Origin: Thermotoga sp. Ku-13t
GTDB taxonomy: Bacteria; Thermotogota; Thermotogae; Thermotogales; DSM-5069
Direction of reading: 5' to 3'
NCBI RefSeq assembly: GCF_011057685.1
Contig: NZ_LNFY01000001.1
Location: 806,001 to 870,000 of the forward strand
DNA length: 64,000 nucleotides
Shown: one piece after another, positions 1 to 9,504 of the stretch
How positions within the stretch are numbered: the stretch's first letter is position 1
Layout: each line of letters begins with the position of its first letter
Translations under genes and position numbers: made by a program
The notes under the pieces: generated by a model
The model's input: only the letters and a program-made list of their open reading frames with translations
Database searches by the model: none
What the model was told of the DNA's origin: nothing

Positions 1-2
1 AG

Positions 3-635
3 GTGGAAGTGAAGATCGTGGTGGCCAACCAGCCAGAAGAGCTGAGAGTTTTTCTGCAGCCCAAAGCCAAAGTTGTTGTGAACAGATCTTACACCAACCT
101 GACACCAGGTTCAGCAGAAATACGCGTTGAACTGGCAGGGTTGATCGGTTGGAAAGGGCACGCCGAAGTACTGAGAGATTCCATCCTCCTCGATGTGAGC
201 CACGAGAACGACGAATCCAGACTCACAGGATGGCTGAACGAAGCCAGCAGGTGTTTTGGAATCGTGGTGGAGAAAAACACAGCTTATTTCAAAAAGATCC
301 CAAAGAATCGTCTCATCGTCCTGCCGTTACCGAAGAAAGGAAGTTTTCCAGAGACCAGACAGTTGAACGATTTCGAAATCGAGAACATCCTGCGGCACCT
401 CAAAATGGGTGGCAAAATAGCGCTGGTCTCGTACGATGGATCTATCGTTGACGAAAGCTTTGTGAAACTCGTGAAAGCCATCGATCCAGATCTGAATCTG
501 TCACAGATCGAGGATCGTATCTTTTTGGAGCTTCGCGGAAAAGAGATGAACAATTACGCTTCAGGTGGTTTCATCTTCGCAAGAGTGAACAGTCTGCAAG
601 ACGCTATCGAACTGCTGGAGGAATTACTGAAATGA
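3..635 (+). CDS. Hypothetical protein encoded upstream of tsaB
   Basis: About 210 residues reading from a GTG at the extreme left edge; the real start may lie outside the window. I do not recognise the family. No signal peptide or membrane segment is visible and the protein looks soluble, with a central stretch (about residues 100-150) that reads like alternating alpha/beta structure. Its stop overlaps the tsaB start by four bases (ATGA), so the two are translationally coupled and probably co-transcribed. That context suggests a housekeeping role, possibly linked to translation, but nothing in the sequence proves it. Confidence 0.75.
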   Translation: MEVKIVVANQPEELRVFLQPKAKVVVNRSYTNLTPGSAEIRVELAGLIGWKGHAEVLRDSILLDVSHENDESRLTGWLNEASRCFGIVVEKNTAYFKKIPKNRLIVLPLPKKGSFPETRQLNDFEIENILRHLKMGGKIALVSYDGSIVDESFVKLVKAIDPDLNLSQIEDRIFLELRGKEMNNYASGGFIFARVNSLQDAIELLEELLK

Positions 636-1294
636 AAATATTCGCGATCGATACGTCCAGTGATCAGATCTGTTTGGCCTACAGCGATGGAAAGAACATC
701 TACTCTGCCTCCTACGTCGGAGAACAGAGGCACATGGTCAAACTGGCTCCGATGATAGAAGACTTTTCAAGGCTCGCTGGGCTTCGTTTCGAAGAACTCG
801 ATGCGCTCGCATGCGGTGTGGGACCTGGAAGCTTGACAGCACTCAGGATAGGCATCGCCACCGTTCAGGCCATCGCGTGCGCTCATGGTAAGCGTATCAT
901 CCCGGTTGTTTCATCGAAGGTCATGGCCATGAACTTTCTTTTCCATGAAGGGCACGTCGTGGTGGTCAAACACGCGCGCGAGCATTTTGTTTATTTCTCG
1001 TGCTATCAGAAGTCAGAGGAGGTTTTATCTCCCAAGGTCCTCAGTCTTCAGGAGGCGTTCGAGCTTGCCCAGGGACTGAGGAATCCCATATTCGCTGGCG
1101 ATGCCAAGCAACTTTTTCAGCGTTACGGGCAGATCAGTCCAGACGAGCTGGAAATGTTGAGGGGAGAACTGTTGATCCGGGAAGCGATGGAAAACCAACA
1201 GCATGGTGTGGTAGTTGAACCACACCGGGTTGAACCTCTGTACCTGCAAAAATCTATCGCCGAGATGAATCTTGAAAAGCGTCTGGGGGTTTAG
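632..1294 (+). CDS. tsaB: tRNA threonylcarbamoyladenosine biosynthesis protein TsaB
   Basis: 220 residues, the usual TsaB length. It belongs to the ASKHA-fold TsaB/YeaZ family, the partner of TsaD in transferring threonylcarbamoyl to A37 of ANN-decoding tRNAs. The N-terminus MKIFAIDTSSD, the GVGPGSLTALRIG segment near residue 68 and the MVKLAPMIEDF helix are typical. The ATG has a GGAGGA ribosome site nine bases upstream, inside the preceding gene. The stop overlaps by four bases the stop of the convergent Lon-family gene, so no separate terminator fits between them. Family assignment is secure; the complex partners are not in the window. Confidence 0.93.
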   Translation: MKIFAIDTSSDQICLAYSDGKNIYSASYVGEQRHMVKLAPMIEDFSRLAGLRFEELDALACGVGPGSLTALRIGIATVQAIACAHGKRIIPVVSSKVMAMNFLFHEGHVVVVKHAREHFVYFSCYQKSEEVLSPKVLSLQEAFELAQGLRNPIFAGDAKQLFQRYGQISPDELEMLRGELLIREAMENQQHGVVVEPHRVEPLYLQKSIAEMNLEKRLGV

Positions 1295-3657
1295 GAACCT
1301 TCCTTTCGCTTCTTAACTTTCGCTCTTTTTTCGGTCTTTCCAGCTTTCTTGAGCGCCTGGACCACCAGGTAATTGACCGATCCTTTTTCGAAGTTTCCAT
1401 CTTTTGTCGCTCGACCGGCCTTCTTACCGGTGAGCAGTTCGATAGCTTCGTCTATGTGTTCTATGGTCCAGATGTGGAACTCTCCTTTTTTGATACTCTC
1501 CAGAACTTCGTCCTTCAGCAGGAGGTTCTTCAAGTTGGCCTTCGGTATCACCACGCCCTGGGTCCCGATGAGCCCCTGAAGCTTGCAGGCCCTGTAAAAG
1601 CCTTCAACTTTTTCTGTGACGCCACCAACGGGCTGGACTTCCCCATGCTGGTTCATTGAACCCGTGACGGCTATGTCCTGTCTCAACGGCACATTGGTGA
1701 TGGCAGAGATCAAGGCGAGCACCTCGGCCACCGAAGCACTGTCTCCTTCGACAACGCTGTAGACCTGTTCGAAGCTCAGCGTCGCGGTGAGACCCAGCCG
1801 AACGTGTCTCGAGTACCTTTCCCTGAAGAAACCTTCGATTGTCAGTACCGCTTTGTTGTGTATGTTGCCACTCAGATCTACCTCTCTCTGGATGTCTATC
1901 AGTCCACCATCTCCCAGATGAACCTTCGCCGTTATCTTGACAGGCACACCGAAAGAATGATCCTTCAGATCTATCACTGTCAAACCGTTGATTTGTCCCA
2001 AACGGCTGCCTCTGGTTTCTATCATCAGGTCCCGCGATTTGATGTGCTCATCGTACTTGGTCTGGAGGAGATTCACTCTCTCTTCTCGTCGCTTTATCGC
2101 TTCATCCACGTCCCATTTCCTCACCGTTTTTGATCCACTTTTCATCGCGATGTTGCACGCTTCCCTCACGAGACTGCTTATCTCACCCAGCCTCATGGAG
2201 AGCTTTCCTCTATCACCCGCGATTCGCGAGGAGTACCACATGATCTTTTCAACGGCTTGTCTCTCGAGGTGCGGCATGTTGAGCCTGCAACAGGTTGAGG
2301 AAATGAACCCGAGATATTTCTGTATGTTCTCCCTGTTCAATTCCATCTCCCAGTCGAACTCACTCTTTATTCGGAAGAGCTTTTCGGTGTCCTCATCGTA
2401 CAGCTGAAGCAAATAATAGAGTCTCGGTGAACTGATCAGAAAGACCTTTACGTTGAGCGGTATCGGTTGTGGCTTGAGGGAGACGATACTCGAAAGTCCC
2501 AGCGCTGTTTCCAGATTTTCGATGATTATTTGCTCGGTCATCAAACACCTCTTCACGTACTCCCATGCGTACGGATACCTCAGCACGTTCTCCACTTCCA
2601 GTATGAGGAATCCTCCGTTGGCACGGTGGAAAGCTCCCGCTTTGATCATCGTGAAGTCTGTGAAGAGCATTCCACCTTTGCTGTAGTATTCAACCTTGCC
2701 AGCCAGGTTCGCATAAGTCGGATTTCGCTCGAACACAACTGGTGCTCCAACAACGGCAGAGTTGTCAACGATGAGGTTCACCGAGTACCTTTTCTTGAAG
2801 GCGTTGCGCATCTCTTCTTCCCCGCTTCGGAGCTGTGCAAGGTTCTCGAGTATATCGTTCTGAACGTTCGAAAGGTACCGTACGATGTGCGGGTTCGATT
2901 CGTACTGGTTCTTCAGTTCCTCGAACATGGCCCCAATGGTGAACAGAGCGGCATCTTTATCGAGGGCCATGAGTTTTTCTCTGTATTCTCTATCCAGTCT
3001 TCGGGATTTGTAAAGTGTCCCTTCCACTATGAGTTTCAACTTTCTGCCGTTCTCGTTGAAGGTTTGCCTCATTTCTTCAGGCAACGTTTCGAACATTTCC
3101 GGTGTGATCGGTTTTCCATCGTAAACAGGTATCGTCACAACTCCCGTCGGTGTCAACTGGACGGCAAAGCCGAGTTCTGCAGCTTTCTGCTTCAGTTCTT
3201 CCCAGAGCTGCGTTTTTTTCTGCAGATATTCGTCTTCCAGTTCCGATTTCCGCCTCGCGTATTCGTCGCTCTCGAAGATCTTTTCGAGTGCTTCCATAAC
3301 CTCATCCGTGAGCTGCTGCATGTCCTGCTTGAATATCTTCCCCCTACCTGGTTCGAGTGAGATCGCTTCAGGCTCCGCAGGGTTCGAGAAGTTGTAAACG
3401 TACACCCAATCTTTCGGAGTTGGCAAGTTCGCGGCGATCTGTCTCAAATAGGAGCTGATAAAACTTCTCCTGCCGGTACCTGGTAGTCCCACAACGAAGA
3501 CGTTGAATCCTTTCTCCCTCATTTCGAGCGCTTGTTCGACCGCTTTACGAGCCCTGTCCTGTCCTATGAAGCCGTGTGTCGGCTCTATCTCTTCAGTTGT
3601 TCTGAACCTGGGCATGTGATCAATTCTGTAAAGCAGATCCCGATAGCTCACTTCCAC
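1291..3657 (-). CDS. Lon-family (LonB/LonC-like) ATP-dependent protease
   Basis: 788 residues starting at a GTG. A P-loop-like GLPGTGRR lies near residues 57-64, a long coiled-coil-rich insertion follows (about 100-250), and the C-terminal S16 protease domain has the Ser of EGDSAS near residue 642 and the Lys of GGVTEK near 683, matching the Lon Ser-Lys dyad. There is no classical Lon N-terminal substrate domain and no membrane segment, so this is the soluble AAA_32-type Lon-like group rather than LonA. The tail is very basic. It follows the zinc-ribbon gene by 14 bases and probably shares its transcript. Protease activity is inferred from the intact dyad. Confidence 0.88.
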   Translation of the reverse strand: MEVSYRDLLYRIDHMPRFRTTEEIEPTHGFIGQDRARKAVEQALEMREKGFNVFVVGLPGTGRRSFISSYLRQIAANLPTPKDWVYVYNFSNPAEPEAISLEPGRGKIFKQDMQQLTDEVMEALEKIFESDEYARRKSELEDEYLQKKTQLWEELKQKAAELGFAVQLTPTGVVTIPVYDGKPITPEMFETLPEEMRQTFNENGRKLKLIVEGTLYKSRRLDREYREKLMALDKDAALFTIGAMFEELKNQYESNPHIVRYLSNVQNDILENLAQLRSGEEEMRNAFKKRYSVNLIVDNSAVVGAPVVFERNPTYANLAGKVEYYSKGGMLFTDFTMIKAGAFHRANGGFLILEVENVLRYPYAWEYVKRCLMTEQIIIENLETALGLSSIVSLKPQPIPLNVKVFLISSPRLYYLLQLYDEDTEKLFRIKSEFDWEMELNRENIQKYLGFISSTCCRLNMPHLERQAVEKIMWYSSRIAGDRGKLSMRLGEISSLVREACNIAMKSGSKTVRKWDVDEAIKRREERVNLLQTKYDEHIKSRDLMIETRGSRLGQINGLTVIDLKDHSFGVPVKITAKVHLGDGGLIDIQREVDLSGNIHNKAVLTIEGFFRERYSRHVRLGLTATLSFEQVYSVVEGDSASVAEVLALISAITNVPLRQDIAVTGSMNQHGEVQPVGGVTEKVEGFYRACKLQGLIGTQGVVIPKANLKNLLLKDEVLESIKKGEFHIWTIEHIDEAIELLTGKKAGRATKDGNFEKGSVNYLVVQALKKAGKTEKRAKVKKRKEGS

Positions 3658-3671
3658 ACGCTATCCCACCC

Positions 3672-3872
3672 TCAGGAACGTGAAGTGCAGGAAGAGCAAC
3701 TGGAACAACTGCTACCACTGCAGGAACTGCCAGCGTTTTTCAATTGCACACGCGGTATCTGTTTTTCCATCTCATCTCCGCATTTTGGACACTGGGGTGC
3801 TTTATCGTTCATTCTCATCAGCAAGATCTGTTCCTCTCCGCATTTTGGACAAACGTACCTGTAGAGTGGCAT
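3672..3872 (-). CDS. FmdB-like zinc ribbon protein
   Basis: 66 residues. The ATG at 3872 is preceded by GGAGGTG, so a longer reading in the same frame is not the start. The N-terminus MPLYRYVCPKCGEEQ and the later CPKCGDE give two CxxC pairs that would bind one zinc, as in FmdB-family regulatory-type zinc ribbons. The tail is an unusual Ser/Cys-rich string containing the repeated CSGSSCSSCSSC pattern, with five cysteines in the last 15 residues. It lies directly upstream of the Lon-like gene in the same orientation. Function is unknown for the family. Confidence 0.85.
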   Translation of the reverse strand: MPLYRYVCPKCGEEQILLMRMNDKAPQCPKCGDEMEKQIPRVQLKNAGSSCSGSSCSSCSSCTSRS

Positions 3873-3898
3873 TTGTTCGCACCTCCAAATGAAGTATA

Positions 3899-3925
3899 AA
3901 ACGAAAAGGGCACCTGGAGGTGCCC
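3899..3925 (-). terminator. Intrinsic terminator of the FMN-binding gene
   Basis: Inverted repeat GGGCACCT/AGGTGCCC (3908-3925) lies just past the stop of the FMN-binding gene. Read on the minus strand, the hairpin is followed by a T-rich tract (TTTTCGTTTT). Confidence 0.8.
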
Positions 3926-3945
3926 CAACAAAAATTTCTTCTTTT

Positions 3946-4701
3946 TTACTGACGCGCTTTGGCCCACTCCAGTGCTCTTTGAATCGCCTGGATGAACTTG
4001 TTCGAACTGGAAGTCGCTCCGGTGTACACATCGACCTGGGGCGTCTGTTTCTCAACGACAGCCTTCGCTATGGCCTTCTTGGCTTCATGGAACTCGGGCC
4101 ACGGATAGTCGGAGCCCTTGAAAACCCACACCGTTCTCCCTGCAGCGTCAGTGACCACTTGTCCATCCTTGACCGAAGGCGTGGTTTCCTCGAGCTCGAC
4201 CTTGACGATTCTGTCATTCTCAATCGTGACCCAGGCTACCGCATGGCCCCTGGCAGTGTAGTCAGAAACTCCCATGAAGGTACCGTTGAGATACTTCGTC
4301 TCGCTCGGTTCAACCTTAGCCTTCTCCAGCGCGAACTTCACCGCTTCCATTACTTTCTTCGAAGTACCCGTCGCACCGGTGAACACATCCACCTGGTAGC
4401 TGTTCGCTTCTACGATTCGTTTTGCTAGAGTTTCATGGGCTTCCCTCAGAACTGGGAAGTACTGCCCGTAGACGTCGTAGAGCTTTTCGACACCAAAACC
4501 ATCGAACTCCTTGATGCTGACATCTTTGATCTTGTCATTTTCCAGAACCACCGTCACCATGGCGTAACCGTACCTGTCAGCTTGGGAAACCGCCACGAAC
4601 GTCCCATCCCTGTAAATCCTGGTAGAACCGTTTCCATACATGAAAACGATCAGCGAGAGGGACAACACCGTGATGAGCGCGGATGAAATCAACCTTCGCA
4701 A
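3946..4701 (-). CDS. Exported protein with two FMN-binding domains
   Basis: 251 residues from a TTG at 4701 that has GGAG eight bases upstream; a GTG nine bases earlier is also open but sits on top of the ribosome site. An N-terminal hydrophobic segment (about residues 5-22) is a signal peptide or anchor, so the protein acts outside the cytoplasmic membrane. Two tandem FMN-binding (PF04205-type) repeats follow, each ending in a TGAT-type motif: VFTGATGTS near residue 130 and VYTGATSSS near 230. In this family the Thr of such motifs can carry covalent FMN placed by ApbE. No ApbE gene is in the window. A role in electron transfer is inferred. Confidence 0.82.
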   Translation of the reverse strand: MRRLISSALITVLSLSLIVFMYGNGSTRIYRDGTFVAVSQADRYGYAMVTVVLENDKIKDVSIKEFDGFGVEKLYDVYGQYFPVLREAHETLAKRIVEANSYQVDVFTGATGTSKKVMEAVKFALEKAKVEPSETKYLNGTFMGVSDYTARGHAVAWVTIENDRIVKVELEETTPSVKDGQVVTDAAGRTVWVFKGSDYPWPEFHEAKKAIAKAVVEKQTPQVDVYTGATSSSNKFIQAIQRALEWAKARQ

Positions 4702-4710
4702 CGTACTCAC

Positions 4711-5010
4711 TCCTTTCGAACAGATTCACGTCCCGTTTCTGCTTTTAATTTTACCATAATATCTTGCCGATGTAAATCATGACTCAAAAAAGTAACAACT
4801 TAGAAAACCAAGATCACACCACGGCACTATCTTCTTCGATCATCTTGGAAAGTTCGGCTTCCTTCAGCTTTCGATACGATCCGTTGTTTTGTCATCCGGC
4901 ACGCTCGGCGGGGGATCATCAAATTTTTAACACGTTCATTCACATATCTTCAATTTTCGATGGCAACGCAATGAAAGCCGAAACGTAAAATAGCTTTGGA
5001 GAAAACTGTT
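4711..5010. other. Intergenic region between divergent FMN-binding and mgtE genes
   Basis: AT-rich spacer with no convincing coding frame. A CCAAGAT/ATCTTGG inverted repeat (4808-4848) and a possible minus 10 TAAAAT (4986-4991) for the mgtE leader are visible, but no good minus 35 box accompanies the latter. Confidence 0.35.
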
Positions 5011-5085
5011 ATCAGGAGGTGAAAGGCCTTGGAAGGTACCAGTAATTCTCTGAGTTTGCCGCCATAAACTGCATCAGGAGGTGAA
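5003..5085 (+). repeat. Duplicated ribosome-binding-site block in the mgtE leader
   Basis: Two near-identical copies, 5003-5023 and 5066-5085, share AAACTG and ATCAGGAGGTGAA and differ by one extra base. The first serves the 12-codon leader ORF and the second serves mgtE. The second copy begins inside the leader stop codon. Confidence 0.75.
5029..5067 (+). CDS. Putative 12-residue leader peptide of mgtE
   Basis: A TTG start preceded nine bases upstream by a perfect AGGAGG site opens a reading frame for MEGTSNSLSLPP and then TAA. Its stop lies 8 bases before the mgtE ribosome site. The peptide ends in Pro-Pro-stop, a context known to slow elongation and termination. Short translated leaders control Mg2+ transporter genes in enterobacteria (mgtL); homology to those is not claimed. 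Translation is predicted only from the ribosome site and the intact frame. Confidence 0.5.
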   Translation: MEGTSNSLSLPP

Positions 5086-5088
5086 CCG

Positions 5089-6432
5089 ATGAAGGTAAAG
5101 GTGAAACTGGACATCAAGAGTTTCATCGAAAGAGGAGACTTCCGCACGTTGAAGATAATTCTGTCTCAGCAGGAGCCTGCAGACATACTCGAAATGATCG
5201 AAGAATTACCACCCGACGAAAAAATCGTCGTTTTTCGTCTTCTTCCGAAAGACCAGGCTGCGATAGTCTTCAGCGAACTCGAATTCGATGACCAGATGGC
5301 ACTCATCGAACTCTTCAAGGAAGAAAAATTGAAAGAGATCATTTCTTCCATGAGTCCTGATGACCGTGCTGAGTTGCTCGAAGAAATGCCAGCCAACGTT
5401 GTAAACAGGCTGCTCTCCTATTTGACACCTGAAGAAAGAAAAGAAACCCTCGCTTTGCTCAACTACCCTGAAAATTCGGCTGGTCGTTTAACGACTCCGA
5501 AGTGCGTGGAACTCCATCCGGAGATGACGGTCAGAGAGGCCCTTGACAGGATCAGGAGGGAAGGTAAAGACAAAGAAACCATCTATTTGATGCCCGTGAT
5601 AGACCACCAGAGGAAACTACTCGGAGTGGTGAGGTTGGAAGATCTGATCTTCGCTGATCCAGACGGACTCGTTGAACAAGTTATGGACGAACAGCCAGTC
5701 TACGTGTACGCAACCACGGACCAAGAAGAAGTAGCACAGATCATGAGAAAGTACGATCTCGTCGCTGTCCCTGTAGTCGACAGCGAGCAAAGACTCATAG
5801 GTATCATCACCATAGACGACGTGGTGGACGTAATAGACGAAGAAGTGACTGAAGACATTCAAAAGATGAGCTCCATGGTTGTCACTGAGCAATCGTACTT
5901 TCATACTTCTTCTTGGCAATTCTTCACGAACCGTCTGCCGTGGCTTGTGGTACTGTTGTTGCTCGGTACGCTGAGCAGCGGTATCATCGCCAGGTTCGAA
6001 TCCTTGCTCGCATCTTTACCGATAATCGCGGCCTTCATGCCCGCGATGGTGGACACCGGAGGCAACATAGGCTCGCAGATATCCGCACTCGTCATAAGGG
6101 GCATGGCGCTTGGAGAGATAGAACAGAAAGACTGGTGGAAGGTGTTGCTGAGAGAGTTTCTCATTGGAGCCATGCTCGCAGGTGTACTCGCTCTGACAGT
6201 TCTGATCCGTGTTGTCTTCGTCACGAAGGCAAGTCAGGTCATGTTCGCCGTGTCGGTTGCCCTTTTTGTGGTAGTCGTTGTCTCCAACATCATTGGTGCG
6301 ATCTTGCCCTTCATCGCTAAGGCCTTCAGAATAGATCCTGCGATAATGGCTGGACCTCTATTGACAACCATTGTGGACTTGATGGGTATAGCGATATATT
6401 TTGGGATTGTGAACCTTCTACTCTCAGTGTAA
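5089..6432 (+). CDS. mgtE: Magnesium transporter MgtE
   Basis: 447 residues, standard for MgtE. The cytoplasmic MgtE N domain (about residues 10-130) with its helical repeats is followed by two CBS domains (about 135-255), which in this family sense cytosolic Mg2+ and close the pore. The C-terminal part has about five membrane segments, including the family signature PAMVDTGGNIGSQ near residue 318-330, which lines the ion path. A perfect AGGAGGTG lies five bases before the ATG. The gene stands alone behind a short leader ORF, suggesting translational or attenuation control on top of the channel's own gating. Confidence 0.95.
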   Translation: MKVKVKLDIKSFIERGDFRTLKIILSQQEPADILEMIEELPPDEKIVVFRLLPKDQAAIVFSELEFDDQMALIELFKEEKLKEIISSMSPDDRAELLEEMPANVVNRLLSYLTPEERKETLALLNYPENSAGRLTTPKCVELHPEMTVREALDRIRREGKDKETIYLMPVIDHQRKLLGVVRLEDLIFADPDGLVEQVMDEQPVYVYATTDQEEVAQIMRKYDLVAVPVVDSEQRLIGIITIDDVVDVIDEEVTEDIQKMSSMVVTEQSYFHTSSWQFFTNRLPWLVVLLLLGTLSSGIIARFESLLASLPIIAAFMPAMVDTGGNIGSQISALVIRGMALGEIEQKDWWKVLLREFLIGAMLAGVLALTVLIRVVFVTKASQVMFAVSVALFVVVVVSNIIGAILPFIAKAFRIDPAIMAGPLLTTIVDLMGIAIYFGIVNLLLSV

Positions 6433-6433
6433 C

Positions 6434-6461
6434 TTTACTTTCTCAAAGGAAGGTGTATAAT
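6434..6461 (+). promoter_or_regulatory. Promoter of the cold-shock gene
   Basis: Minus 35 TTTACT (6434-6439), 16 bases, minus 10 TATAAT (6456-6461). The roughly 40-base leader contains a small CCCC-GATA-GGGG hairpin before the ribosome site, a plausible temperature- or Csp-sensitive element (inference). Confidence 0.65.
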
Positions 6462-6508
6462 TGTGTCAAGCCCCGATAGGGGAGTTCTTTGTAAGGAGGA
6501 GTTGCGTC

Positions 6509-6709
6509 ATGAGAGGTACTGTCAAGTGGTTTGACCCCAAAAAGGGGTACGGATTCATAACCAAGAAAGAGGGTGGAGACGTCTTCGTCCACTGGTCCGC
6601 AGTGGAGATGGAAGGCTTCAAAACCCTCAAGGAAGGTCAGGAAGTTGAGTTCGAAATTCAGGAAGGCCCCAAAGGTCCACAGGCAGCCCACGTGAAGGTT
6701 ATAAAGTAA
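6509..6709 (+). CDS. Cold-shock domain protein (Csp)
   Basis: 66 residues starting at the ATG preceded by AAGGAGGAG. A single OB-fold cold-shock domain: [17 protein letters not shown] contains RNP1 (KGYGFI) and VFVHW is RNP2. Such proteins bind single-stranded RNA and DNA and act as RNA chaperones. The gene is monocistronic, with its own promoter and a strong hairpin after it. Length and motifs are fully typical. Confidence 0.93.
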   Translation: MRGTVKWFDPKKGYGFITKKEGGDVFVHWSAVEMEGFKTLKEGQEVEFEIQEGPKGPQAAHVKVIK

Positions 6710-6724
6710 CTCCTGACCATGATT

Positions 6725-6747
6725 AAGCCCCGGCACAGCCGGGGCTT
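6725..6747. terminator. Bidirectional terminator between csp and the barrel gene
   Basis: Perfect 10-bp stem AAGCCCCGGC/GCCGGGGCTT with a three-base loop between two convergent genes. The plus strand continues TTTAAATTT; the minus side has a weak T-tract. Confidence 0.75.
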
Positions 6748-6767
6748 TAAATTTCGATATCGACTTT

Positions 6768-7298
6768 TCAGAACTTTATACTCGCTATGACTCCGACCGG
6801 TATCGAGGTGATCGAAGCGGATTTGTAGGTTCTCATCTCGATACCTGCTCCGAGGCCGACATTGAAGTCAACCATGTCGAAGACGTAGAAGACTCCAGCT
6901 CCCACGATGTAGCCAAGCTTGTCGAACTCTTTGAAGCCTGGTATGGACAAGCCGCCGTAACCTTTGATCATCACAGAAGAGAAGTCGCTGATGGGTATGT
7001 AATACTTTGCGCTGACAACGAAGTCCAGCGCCCATTGAGTGGGAGTCGCAGCCTGCAGCAACAAATTCGCCGTAGTCGCATCCGGCAGGAAGTACGCAAG
7101 ACCCACGCCTCCGCCGATTTGAACTCCTTCGGTTACCTCGTAAGCTGCTTGCAGGCCGAAGCTTAAATAGCTGATGCTTGCTGCATCCGTCGGGCTTGCA
7201 GACAGAGTGAAATGGTAATTCCCGAAGATGTCAAGGTTCACTGCGGCCAGGCTCAGAACAGAAATTACCAACGCCGCCAAAACCAGGAACTTTTTCAT
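6768..7298 (-). CDS. Secreted small beta-barrel-like outer membrane protein
   Basis: 176 residues with a clear signal peptide (MKKFLVLAALVISVLSLAA). The mature part alternates polar and hydrophobic residues, is rich in Gly, and ends in a Phe-terminated strand (VGVIASIKF), the usual signature of an outer-membrane beta-barrel of about eight strands. A GGAGGAG site precedes the ATG. It probably sits in the toga. I do not recognise a named family, so porin-like is an inference from the strand pattern. Confidence 0.75.
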   Translation of the reverse strand: MKKFLVLAALVISVLSLAAVNLDIFGNYHFTLSASPTDAASISYLSFGLQAAYEVTEGVQIGGGVGLAYFLPDATTANLLLQAATPTQWALDFVVSAKYYIPISDFSSVMIKGYGGLSIPGFKEFDKLGYIVGAGVFYVFDMVDFNVGLGAGIEMRTYKSASITSIPVGVIASIKF

Positions 7299-7336
7299 CC
7301 CGAACTCCTCCTTTCTTACACCTTATCGAAAGTATA

Positions 7337-8788
<1,452 letters not shown>

Positions 8789-8802
8789 TCAACTCACCTC
8801 CC

Positions 8803-9504
8803 TCAGATTCCAAGGTACGCCTTCTTGATCTCTTCGCTGTTCAAAAGCTCTTCGGTTCTGCCCTGAAGAACTATCGAACCATTCTGCATGACACACACTT
8901 TGTCGGCAACCTGCAACGCTTTCCTGGTGTTCTGTTCTGCCAAGAGCATTGTGAGCTTCTCTTGCTTCAACCTTTCTATCACCCTGAACATCTCCGTCAC
9001 CAGCTTGGGCATCAAACCAAGAGAAATTTCATCCATGATCAAAAGTTTGGCCGGCCCGACCAGGGCTCTGGCAATCGCCAGCATCTGCTTTTCCCCACCG
9101 CTCAACGTTTTCGCCAGCTGTTTCTTCCTCTCCGCGAGCCTTGGGAAAAGCTCGAAGACCCACTCCATCTTTCTCTTCGTCTCAGCTCTGTTCAGGTTCA
9201 TTGCACTTATTTCAAGGTTTTCGAGCACGGTCATGTCCGCGAACGGTCGCGCACCTTCAGGAACTATGCACATGCCCATCTTGAAGCGTTCCCACGGCTG
9301 CAAGTTTGTCACGTCCGTCCCGTTGAAAATCACCCTGCCAGAATGAACCTTTACGAGCCCCATGATCGCGTTCAACACCGATGTTTTTCCCGCCCCGTTC
9401 GCTCCAACGATCGCGAGCAATTCGCCCTCGTTCAAAGAGAAACTGACATCCTTGACAGCCGTGATCTTACCGTACCGAACGCAGAGATTTTCCACACTAA
9501 GCAA
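8803..9504 (-). CDS. livF: Branched-chain amino-acid-type ABC transporter ATPase LivF
   Basis: About 233 residues from the TTG at 9504, which has GGGGAG eight bases upstream; an in-frame GTG at 9513 is an alternative. Walker A GANGAGKT (near residue 36), ABC signature LSGGEKQ (near 135) and Walker B LLIMDE are intact. The length and the short RYGK-type N-terminus are those of LivF. It pairs with LivG on the LivHM pore. Overlap with livG implies coupling. The imported compound is not set by the ATPase. Confidence 0.9.
   Translation of the reverse strand: MLSVENLCVRYGKITAVKDVSFSLNEGELLAIVGANGAGKTSVLNAIMGLVKVHSGRVIFNGTDVTNLQPWERFKMGMCIVPEGARPFADMTVLENLEISAMNLNRAETKRKMEWVFELFPRLAERKKQLAKTLSGGEKQMLAIARALVGPAKLLIMDEISLGLMPKLVTEMFRVIERLKQEKLTMLLAEQNTRKALQVADKVCVMQNGSIVLQGRTEELLNSEEIKKAYLGI

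Noticed and set aside
2467..3360. Long plus-strand frame opposite the Lon-like gene
   Set aside because: Shadow of the Lon coding sequence; low-complexity F/H/V-rich translation, no ribosome site.
4779..4988. Possible small gene upstream of mgtE
   Set aside because: No ribosome site, no conserved feature; lies in the AT-rich promoter region.
4990..5088. M-box (Mg2+) riboswitch before mgtE
   Set aside because: The GGTGAGGCTCC-type core and long pairing scheme are absent, and the leader is too short; the translated leader ORF explains the sequence better.
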